From contig CAIJZG010000112.1 in assembly GCA_903825065.1 (NCBI GenBank), positions 1 to 9,229 on the forward strand: a stretch of DNA of 9,229 nt, written 5' to 3'. Each line of letters starts with the position of its first letter. Position 1 is the first letter of the stretch. The notes under the pieces are model-generated. The model searched no databases. It worked only from the letters and a program-made list of their open reading frames with translations, and was not told the DNA's origin. Source of the DNA: an uncultured Bacteroidota bacterium (GTDB lineage Bacteria > Bacteroidota > Bacteroidia > Chitinophagales > Chitinophagaceae). A program made the position numbers and the translations under genes. Positions 1 to 5,990 of this stretch are shown in pieces.

Positions 1-1710
1 CCTGTCAAAAACCTTTGACAGATAAAGCAAATTTGATGCCATAATGGAATTACCACTTGGAGTTGCCCCATCATAAATCTCCTTTTTACGAATAATTACG
101 TCATTTTGCTGATCATGAGTAAAGTAAAAAAAGCCGGTTTCCTCTTCTTTAAAATGAGCTATTGCCATTTCCATCAGTTCCTGTGACTTTAATAAATAGG
201 ACCCATCCCCTGTAATTTCTTGCAAATGGATAAGGGCTTGAATAAGGTAAGCATAATCATCTAAAAATGCAGATTGCTTGGCTTGCCCATTTTTATAAGT
301 ATGAAACCACTTTCCATCGCTTTGGGAAAAAATTTTTTCTAAAAATAACATATGACGCTTGGCAATCTCTTTATAAGACTCAATACCAAGTGCCGCATAA
401 GCTTTGGAATAAGCTGTATTCATTAATGCATTCCACCCCAGCAAAATTTTATCATCTAATGAGGGTCTTACTCTTTTAGTCCTCGCTTCAAACAATATTT
501 TTTTTGATCTTTCAATTAATTTTTCAAATTCGGCAAGCTCAAGTCCATTTAATCTTGCAAAATCTTCAGGACTATCTCTAACCCATAAAATATTCGTGTG
601 TTCCCAATTGCCTGCATTTTCTATTTGATAATATTTACAGAAAATGACAGCATCGTCTTTTAATAATTCTTGAATTTCCGCTAATGACCATGTATAAAAT
701 TTGCCCTCCACTCCTTCACTATCCGCGTCCAAAGCGCTAAAGTAGCCACCTTCTTCACTGGTAAGTTCTCTTTCAATAAAAGCTATACAATCTTGAATTG
801 TTTTAGAATATGTTGGGTTACCGGTGATTTGAAAAGCCTCAGAAATCACAGAAATCAATAAGGCATTATCGTATAACATTTTCTCAAAATGCGGAGCCAA
901 CCATTCATTATCAGTGCTATATCTCGAAAATCCTCCTCCTAATTGATCATGAATTCCCCCAGCAATCATTTTATCAATACTCAATAATGCCTGCTGCAAT
1001 GCTGCTTCATTTTTTGTAAAATGATATTGTCTTAACAAAAATTGTATTGAAAAAGTCTGAGGAAATTTTGGCGCTTTCCCAAATCCTCCCCAAACAGTGT
1101 CTCCCGATTGTAATAGGTTCTGAGTGATAGTATTCAGATGTTCATTTGTTACAGTACTATTTTTTTCCTGGCTTGATTTATTTTGAAAACCAAATGAGTT
1201 AGCAGACTGTAAATGTTCTGTAAGATTTTCGGCTTGAGATATGATTTCATGTTTCTTTTCCCGATAAGCCTTATGAATGCCTTCAAGAATTTCTTTCCAG
1301 CTTGCGCGATTATGCGCTCTCTCGGGGGGAAAATAAGTGCCCCCGTAAAATGGTTTTGCTTCAGGTGTCAAAAAAACATTCAATGGCCATCCACCAGAGC
1401 CAGTGATAGACTGAACTGCATCCATATAAATATGGTCTAAATCTGGACGCTCTTCCCTATCAATTTTAATGTTAACAAAATACTGGTTCATCATCCGTGC
1501 TGTAGATTCATCTTCGAAACTTTCTCTTTCCATTACATGACACCAATGACAAGCCGCATAGCCAATACTCACTAATATGGGCTTGTCTTCTTTTTTAGCT
1601 TTACGTAAAGCTTCTTCGCCCCAAGGAAACCAGTCAACTGGATTATGTGCATGCTGCAATAAATATGGGCTCGATTCATGAACCAGTCGATTAGTATGTA
1701 TAGTTGCCAT
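1..1710 (-). CDS. Thioredoxin domain-containing protein, YyaL/SSP411 (DUF255) family, C-terminus cut by window edge
   Basis: The frame is open from the ATG at 1710 to the window edge (570 codons, no internal stop). Family members are usually about 670-700 residues, so roughly the last 100 are missing. The N-terminal part is a DsbH-like thioredoxin fold: CHWC at residues 54-57 in the family context AACHWCHVM, then DREERPD at 84-90 and GGTYFP at 123-128. The rest matches the alpha/alpha six-hairpin region of the family: GGFGKAPKFP (208-217), WLAPHFEKMLYDNA (from 270), and later DDKILLGWNALM and DGATPSGNS. The family is widespread and its biochemical role is not settled; redox activity is inferred from the CxxC motif, and the second domain resembles glycosidase or epimerase folds. 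The start is fixed by an in-frame stop at 1720-1722. Only an imperfect -7 box (TATTTTG, minus strand 1734-1728) lies upstream, just past the hemD terminator, so the gene is probably transcribed separately. Confidence 0.93.
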   Translation of the reverse strand, partial: MATIHTNRLVHESSPYLLQHAHNPVDWFPWGEEALRKAKKEDKPILVSIGYAACHWCHVMERESFEDESTARMMNQYFVNIKIDREERPDLDHIYMDAVQSITGSGGWPLNVFLTPEAKPFYGGTYFPPERAHNRASWKEILEGIHKAYREKKHEIISQAENLTEHLQSANSFGFQNKSSQEKNSTVTNEHLNTITQNLLQSGDTVWGGFGKAPKFPQTFSIQFLLRQYHFTKNEAALQQALLSIDKMIAGGIHDQLGGGFSRYSTDNEWLAPHFEKMLYDNALLISVISEAFQITGNPTYSKTIQDCIAFIERELTSEEGGYFSALDADSEGVEGKFYTWSLAEIQELLKDDAVIFCKYYQIENAGNWEHTNILWVRDSPEDFARLNGLELAEFEKLIERSKKILFEARTKRVRPSLDDKILLGWNALMNTAYSKAYAALGIESYKEIAKRHMLFLEKIFSQSDGKWFHTYKNGQAKQSAFLDDYAYLIQALIHLQEITGDGSYLLKSQELMEMAIAHFKEEETGFFYFTHDQQNDVIIRKKEIYDGATPSGNSIMASNLLYLSKVFDR

Positions 1711-1747
1711 TAAAAAAAATTATGAGGCAAAATAGTTAAGTTAACAT

Positions 1748-1777
1748 AAAAAACCCTCTCCAGTTGAAAGGAAAGGG
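1748..1777 (-). terminator. Intrinsic terminator of the DUF4271-hemD unit
   Basis: The 8-bp arms are 1770-1777 and 1754-1761, with one internal mismatch and an 8-nt loop. On the minus strand the hairpin is followed at once by six T residues (1753-1748). It starts 23 bases after the hemD stop and before the YyaL-family start. There is no T-run on the plus-strand side, so it acts for minus-strand transcription only. Confidence 0.78.
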
Positions 1778-1799
1778 CTATGATGAGGTATTAAAAAAA

Positions 1800-2597
1800 T
1801 TATTTTTGGGTAACTGGGGTGCTCAAAAAATGATCAAGCGCAGCACACATGCTAGGTCTTTGCGGCGATGGAACTTTGATTTCCAAATTCAATCCTGCTT
1901 CTTCAACTGCTTTTGAGGTATTACTTCCAAATGCACCTATCACAGTTCCTTTTTGTTGAAAATCAGGCATATTATCAAAAAGACTTTTTACGCCGCTAGG
2001 GGTAAAGAAACAGATTACATCGTATTCAATTTTTTCAAGTACTGGTCTAATATCATTACTAATAGAGCGGTACATGAACCCTAATTGAAATTCACAGTTA
2101 TTATTTTTCATCCATCCAACAATTTCATTATCCTGTTGGTTTTCACTGCATACATAAAGGAACTTCTCATTTTCTTTATGTTTATTTATCACTTCGAACA
2201 TGCTTTTATTGGTACCATCGGCACCATAAAATACTTTGCGTTTTCTATATAATATAAACTTCTGCAGATACAAAGCAACTGCTTCAGTTATACAGAAATA
2301 TTTTGTATCCTGACTAATGCTAATTTTCATTTCTTCACAGGTTCTGAAAAAATGATCAATGGCATTCCTACTTGTAAAAATAACTGCTGAGTAATACAGA
2401 ATATCAATTTTCTGCTTACGGAATTCTCTTGCTGGAATACCTTCTAACTTAATAAAGGGTAGAAAAACTAACTCAACCAAATGTTTACGTTCTAAATCGA
2501 AATAAGGTGATTTATCACTTTCCGGTTTGGGTTGAGAGATTAGAATCTTCCTCACTTTCTTCAAAGTAGCTGAATTTTTTGAACCGCTTTTTGCCAT
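1800..2597 (-). CDS. hemD: Uroporphyrinogen-III synthase
   Basis: This 265-residue protein reads as the Bacteroidota form of HemD, which cyclises hydroxymethylbilane to uroporphyrinogen III with inversion of ring D, in the cytoplasm, at the branch point to heme, siroheme and corrinoids. Supporting segments are KILISQPKPE with PYFDL (17-34), VIFTSRNAIDHFF (72-84), FFTPSGVKSLF (197-207) and GAFGSNTSKAVEEAGL (221-236). These correspond to the two Rossmann-like lobes of the fold. HemD has few invariant catalytic residues, so the call rests on overall pattern. The first ~15 residues are a Lys/Ser-rich extension before the usual start of homology; I see no better start. The gene follows the DUF4271 gene by 25 bases on the same strand, an arrangement seen in other Bacteroidota as I recall, and is closed by a terminator. 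No promoter is visible in the 25-base gap, so the two genes are probably cotranscribed. Confidence 0.93.
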   Translation of the reverse strand: MAKSGSKNSATLKKVRKILISQPKPESDKSPYFDLERKHLVELVFLPFIKLEGIPAREFRKQKIDILYYSAVIFTSRNAIDHFFRTCEEMKISISQDTKYFCITEAVALYLQKFILYRKRKVFYGADGTNKSMFEVINKHKENEKFLYVCSENQQDNEIVGWMKNNNCEFQLGFMYRSISNDIRPVLEKIEYDVICFFTPSGVKSLFDNMPDFQQKGTVIGAFGSNTSKAVEEAGLNLEIKVPSPQRPSMCAALDHFLSTPVTQK

Positions 2598-2622
2598 GCT
2601 TCTAGTCTAAAAAAGGTTATTA

Positions 2623-3681
2623 TTAGATACTTCCCGTTACAAAATTGACTAAAAGTTTATATATCAAAAAGAGGGGAAGTAGTTCAACAGCGCAAAGGTA
2701 CAAGAAAAAGTGTAAGACACTAACTTTCAAATTAGTTCTGATTACTCCAAATGAAATTAAATAACGATATAAAAAAAGTACTAATATAATGCCTGCGGAA
2801 ATTGTTATAGCTACTTGTTTAATTGGCAAGGGAGAAAATGTAATTATCCAAACAAATGGTATTAGAATAATACCCAATACTTTGTTTACTAAAAATACTA
2901 CGAATGAATAGGCGCTAGTTGCTTCAGGCACATTGAATACCCATCCCGAGAATGCCAAAAAAATATACTTTACTAGGTAAACTACAAATAAAAAGACGAC
3001 GCCGTATAATAGCAAATGGTTGAAGGATAGGTCCACCCAATGTTTATACAATACGAGAAGGGTTATATAAATCCCAGCACTTACCATAAACAAAATATTC
3101 AAAAAAATAGATGCAAGATTGTTTTGTAACAAATTTTCTCTAGTTTGTTTTTGTCGCATCGAAGTTTGCATAAATAACAAAAATAGATTCTTAAAGTATT
3201 TAGGAAAGATTAAACGAATACCTGCCAGTAATGCAACTAATCCTGTTAAAATATAAAATAATACTTCTTTTCCCATTGGTTTCCTTTCGGCTATTATTTC
3301 ATAAACAGGTGTTTTTTGAAATGGCAGCCAAGCAGAAACATAATATTTTTCGTATGTGATAGTATCTGGTAAAAGTACTATTGGCAATTTTATATCCAAA
3401 AGCCTAATCGAGTCCATTCTGATACTATCCCTTTTTAAGCTATCTGCTAGAATTGTAAGAGGTTTTCTAGAATTCTGCGATTGGGAATCTTTTAATACAG
3501 GCGCAACAATTAAAGTTTGCGTGGATTCTGCTAACTGCTTTTTCTTCCCCGTTGTTGAGCTAGTTTGTATAAGTGTATCAGTTTGCCCAAAAGCAATTAC
3601 TATAGTAAGCAACGATACGAGTATGAGAAGAATTTGCTTCAAAAAGTAAATATTTGAGCAAAAATATTGAACTGAAGGCAT
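2623..3681 (-). CDS. DUF4271 domain-containing integral membrane protein
   Basis: The protein has 352 residues if the ATG at 3681 is used. A hydrophobic segment at about 17-31 ending at AFGQ looks like a signal peptide. Next comes a ~100-residue Ser/Thr/Lys/Gln-rich stretch, likely periplasmic, then a polytopic region with helices at about 139-159, 190-212, 222-246, 257-281, 288-312 and 320-346. The segment around WVFNVPEATSAYSFVVFLVNKVLGIILIP (247-275) is what I recognise as DUF4271. The function is unknown; its place directly upstream of hemD suggests a link to tetrapyrrole metabolism or envelope handling of heme, but this is inference. The start is uncertain. With the ATG, the signal peptide has an unusually long 16-residue n-region, and a perfect -7 promoter box lies inside that coding stretch (3666-3659). 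A TTG at 3642-3640 would give MKQILLILVS, a textbook signal peptide, and a protein of 339 residues. Confidence 0.88.
   Translation of the reverse strand: MPSVQYFCSNIYFLKQILLILVSLLTIVIAFGQTDTLIQTSSTTGKKKQLAESTQTLIVAPVLKDSQSQNSRKPLTILADSLKRDSIRMDSIRLLDIKLPIVLLPDTITYEKYYVSAWLPFQKTPVYEIIAERKPMGKEVLFYILTGLVALLAGIRLIFPKYFKNLFLLFMQTSMRQKQTRENLLQNNLASIFLNILFMVSAGIYITLLVLYKHWVDLSFNHLLLYGVVFLFVVYLVKYIFLAFSGWVFNVPEATSAYSFVVFLVNKVLGIILIPFVWIITFSPLPIKQVAITISAGIILVLFLYRYLISFGVIRTNLKVSVLHFFLYLCAVELLPLFLIYKLLVNFVTGSI
3659..3666 (-). promoter_or_regulatory. Candidate -7 box for DUF4271-hemD
   Basis: TATTTTTG on the minus strand matches the Bacteroidota -7 consensus TAnnTTTG exactly. It lies 16 bases upstream of the TTG at 3642 but downstream of the ATG at 3681. 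No TTG/TTTG is seen at the expected -33 spacing, and the motif arises by chance about once per kilobase at this base composition, so this is only a candidate. Confidence 0.4.
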
Positions 3682-3718
3682 TTATCGCATTAGTTATTAA
3701 TTTAAATATGCCCAATTC

Positions 3719-3733
3719 CTGCAAGCATTGCAG
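3719..3733. promoter_or_regulatory. Palindrome in the hemW / DUF4271-hemD divergent gap, possible operator
   Basis: CTGCAAgcaTTGCAG is a perfect inverted repeat (6-bp arms, 3-bp centre). It lies 7 bases upstream of the hemW -7 box, where it would overlap the spacer and -33 side of that promoter, and also upstream of the DUF4271-hemD unit. This is a typical size and place for a dimeric repressor or activator site. The regulator is not identified. Confidence 0.4.
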
Positions 3734-3740
3734 AACCATT

Positions 3741-3748
3741 TACTTTTG
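3741..3748 (+). promoter_or_regulatory. -7 promoter box of hemW
   Basis: TACTTTTG matches the Bacteroidota -7 consensus TAnnTTTG exactly and ends 5 bases before the hemW ATG at 3754. A clear -33 TTG is missing at 19-21 bases upstream; CTG at 3719-3721, with a 19-base spacer, is the nearest match. Transcription would begin at or beside the start codon. Confidence 0.55.
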
Positions 3749-3753
3749 TAGCT

Positions 3754-4878
3754 ATGGCAGGTATCTATATACATATTCCTTTTTGCAAAAAAGCTTGTCA
3801 TTATTGTAATTTCCATTTTTCAACTACACCCCATCAGATACTGCCAATGTTGGCTTCCATAGCAAAAGAAGCGATTTTGCAAAAAAATTATTTATCTGAA
3901 ACTATTGAAACAGTTTATTTTGGTGGTGGTACCCCATCTTTACTTTCCACTTCACAGCTTGGAAATTTAATGAGTGTGATCAGAGCAGAGTATAAAATTG
4001 CACCCAATGCAGAAATTACAATAGAAACCAACCCAGACGATTTTGAAGAAGACAAACTTCAAGCATGGAAAGATATGGGAATTAATAGATTAAGTATCGG
4101 AATACAATCTTTTGTTGAAGCAGATCTACAATGGATGAATCGGGCACATAATGCACTTCAAGCAGATACCTGTATCAGGATGGCTAAGGCTTCTGGATTT
4201 GATAATATCACAATTGACTTAATTTATGGGACTCCTACTTTATCTGATGAAGCTTGGAAAGAAAATGTTGAAAAAGCGCTTTCACTTGATATCGATCATG
4301 TTTCTTGCTATGCCCTAACAGTAGAACCAAAAACTGGGCTCGCGAAAATGATTCAACAAAAAAAAATAGAAGATGTTGACCCAGATAAACAGGCACGGCA
4401 TTTTAGTTTATTAATGGGATGGCTTGAAGATGCTGGATTTGAACATTACGAAATTTCTAACTTTTGCAAACCTGGTAAAAAAAGCAAACACAATAGTAAT
4501 TATTGGAGTGGCGTAGATTATTTAGGACTTGGTCCTTCCGCGCATTCTTTCAATGGTAAATCGCGTCAATGGAATATAGCAAATAATGCATTATATATTC
4601 AAAGTCTGGCAAAAGATCAAGTACCTTTTGAACTAGAGGAGCTAACAGACTTTCAGAGGATCAATGAATATATAATGACGAGTCTCCGAACTATGGAAGG
4701 CCTTTCATTAGATGTGATAATTAATAAATGGGGCGAAAAAGAATTGGCGCAAATACTGGAAATTATTCGAAAGCCTATCGCTCAAGGATTTATGGTGCAT
4801 CAAAATAAAAGCTTAATCCTTACAAATGCCGGGAAGTTAATGGCAGATGGTATTGCCTCTGACCTTTTCTTTATCTAG
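3754..4878 (+). CDS. hemW: Radical SAM family heme chaperone HemW
   Basis: HemW binds heme and delivers it to membrane respiratory enzymes. It was long misannotated as oxygen-independent coproporphyrinogen III oxidase because it resembles HemN. The 374-residue length fits HemW rather than the longer HemN, and the protein starts directly with MAGIYIHIPFC, without the N-terminal extension of HemN. The 4Fe-4S/SAM motif CxxxCxxCxF is at C11, C15, C18 and F20. GGGTPS (57-62) and ETNPDD (91-96) are the SAM-binding and radical-SAM core segments. HNSNYW (246-251) is the HNxxYW signature of HemW, followed by GLGPSAHS. The C-terminal ~100 residues form the usual winged-helix-like HemN_C region. The gene is divergent from the DUF4271-hemD unit, so two heme functions share one 72-bp control region. 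Its stop overlaps that of gpsA. A run of nine A (4358-4366) encodes part of QQKKI and could allow some slippage. Whether it binds heme here is inferred from the family. Confidence 0.95.
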   Translation: MAGIYIHIPFCKKACHYCNFHFSTTPHQILPMLASIAKEAILQKNYLSETIETVYFGGGTPSLLSTSQLGNLMSVIRAEYKIAPNAEITIETNPDDFEEDKLQAWKDMGINRLSIGIQSFVEADLQWMNRAHNALQADTCIRMAKASGFDNITIDLIYGTPTLSDEAWKENVEKALSLDIDHVSCYALTVEPKTGLAKMIQQKKIEDVDPDKQARHFSLLMGWLEDAGFEHYEISNFCKPGKKSKHNSNYWSGVDYLGLGPSAHSFNGKSRQWNIANNALYIQSLAKDQVPFELEELTDFQRINEYIMTSLRTMEGLSLDVIINKWGEKELAQILEIIRKPIAQGFMVHQNKSLILTNAGKLMADGIASDLFFI

Positions 4879-5879
4879 TAAAGAAATTTTTCAATTTTTT
4901 TGAATCCTTCCGATGCAGGCAATTGCTCCCATAAAATTTGGAAAACTGTAAGCGCGATGGGTATTTCAGCTTGAATTATTTCGTTGGTCTTTATAATACA
5001 TTTACTTGCATTATATCCTTCTGCAACCATATTCAATTCAAGTTGAGCTGCTTTCACTGAATAACCTTTCCCGATCATATTACCGAAAGTTCTATTCCTA
5101 CTATATAAAGAATAACAAGTAACCAATAAATCGCCCAAATAAACAGAAGCACTATAATTAATCGTTGGATTTTCGACTGTATTTGCAGGCAATAAACATT
5201 TTAAGAATGTTGTCATTTCATTGGCACTATTGGCAATGTAAACACTTAAAAAATTGTCTCCATAATCTAGGCCATGAGCAATTCCTGCGCCAAGTGCATA
5301 TATGTTTTTTAAGACGGCCGCATATTGAACACCCATTACATCATGATTCACAACAGTATTGAGATATTCTGTTTGGAAATATCTGGCAATCTTATATGCA
5401 TCAGATTCATTAACCCCAGAAAATGCTAGATAAGATAATTTCTCTGCAGCAACTTCTTCAGCATGACAAGGACCCAATACAGAAAAGTAATTTTCAATAG
5501 GCAAGTTGTATTCTTTTAAAAGATACTCATTCAATAATTCGTTGGTATCTGGCAAGATGCCTTTTAGAGCTGAAACAATTTGCTTTCCATCAAATGCATT
5601 TTTGGGAAGAGCAGATAATGCTGCTAAAACAAAAGCAGAAGGAACAGCAATTACAAGGATATCAGATTTATTAACTACTTCTCTGATATTGTTACTTAGT
5701 AATAATTGAGAAGGATCAAAATAAACAGCACTTAAATAATGCGGATTATGCTTTTTCCGTTTTATTAATTCAATCGTATCTGTATTCCTTATCCACCAAT
5801 TAATAGTATTACCATTATCAGTTAAAATTTTTGCCAACGCTGTGGCCCAACTTCCACTTCCTATAATTCCAATCCGCAT
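4875..5879 (-). CDS. gpsA: NAD(P)H-dependent glycerol-3-phosphate dehydrogenase
   Basis: The enzyme reduces dihydroxyacetone phosphate to sn-glycerol 3-phosphate with NAD(P)H in the cytoplasm, supplying the backbone for phospholipids. The protein has 334 residues, normal for GpsA. The N-terminal Rossmann motif is IGIIGSGSWATALA (3-16); many homologues have Gly where Ala12 stands. VSALKG carries the conserved Lys106, GPCHAEEVA (136-144) precedes the C-terminal substrate domain, and LKNIYALGAGIAHGL carries the catalytic Lys191. YLGDLLVTC with Asp250, then SRNRTFG (260-266), complete the active-site and cofactor-contact motifs. All key residues appear present. The gene has its own promoter (TTTG-N21-TATGTTTG) upstream, so it is separate from the efflux operon that precedes it on the same strand 101 bases away. 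No terminator is visible after it; it converges with hemW. Confidence 0.96.
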   Translation of the reverse strand: MRIGIIGSGSWATALAKILTDNGNTINWWIRNTDTIELIKRKKHNPHYLSAVYFDPSQLLLSNNIREVVNKSDILVIAVPSAFVLAALSALPKNAFDGKQIVSALKGILPDTNELLNEYLLKEYNLPIENYFSVLGPCHAEEVAAEKLSYLAFSGVNESDAYKIARYFQTEYLNTVVNHDVMGVQYAAVLKNIYALGAGIAHGLDYGDNFLSVYIANSANEMTTFLKCLLPANTVENPTINYSASVYLGDLLVTCYSLYSRNRTFGNMIGKGYSVKAAQLELNMVAEGYNASKCIIKTNEIIQAEIPIALTVFQILWEQLPASEGFKKIEKFLY

Positions 5880-5900
5880 CTATGCTTTTTTATTTCAATA

Positions 5901-5933
5901 CAAACATACGAAAGACTAGTATTAAAAAACAAA
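5901..5933 (-). promoter_or_regulatory. gpsA promoter (Bacteroidota-type)
   Basis: On the minus strand TTTG (5933-5930), a 21-base spacer and TATGTTTG (5908-5901) match the consensus TTTG-N19-21-TAnnTTTG. The -7 box ends 21 bases before the gpsA ATG, so the leader would be about 15-20 nt. The -33 element borders the T-run of the terminator of the preceding gene. This is the best-formed promoter in the window. Confidence 0.7.
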
Positions 5934-5990
5934 CGACCCCAAACTGGGGTCGCTGTATATCGATAATCTCAAACCAAAAACTAGTCTTTC
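5910..5990. repeat. 11-bp inverted repeat enclosing the efflux-operon terminator
   Basis: GAAAGACTAGT (5910-5920) and ACTAGTCTTTC (5980-5990) are perfect inverted copies separated by 59 bases that contain the whole terminator hairpin. The right arm covers the last codons and stop of the adaptor gene; the left arm lies between the -33 and -7 elements of gpsA. A pairing of this length somewhere in an AT-rich 9-kb window could be chance. Confidence 0.45.
5924..5952 (-). terminator. Intrinsic terminator of the TolC-adaptor operon
   Basis: A perfect 8-bp GC-rich stem (5945-5952 with 5934-5941: CGACCCCA and TGGGGTCG) has a 3-nt loop. On the minus strand it is followed by TTTGTTTTTT. It begins 28 bases after the adaptor stop codon and precedes gpsA. 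Confidence 0.9.

Noticed and set aside
1213..1440. 75-codon plus-strand ORF
   Set aside because: It is antisense to the YyaL-family thioredoxin domain, including conserved GGTYFP, so it is not a gene.
1..1710. Possible frameshift or pseudogene in the YyaL-family gene
   Set aside because: All 570 codons were read from the ATG to the edge with no stop, and family motifs continue in one frame.
3356..3649. 97-codon plus-strand ORF antisense to the DUF4271 gene
   Set aside because: It lies wholly inside a recognisable membrane-protein gene, its composition shows no domain, and it lacks a start context. It is a shadow of the minus-strand frame.
3754..4878. Oxygen-independent coproporphyrinogen III oxidase (HemN)
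   Set aside because: The protein is too short, lacks the HemN N-terminal extension and has the HNxxYW motif of HemW.
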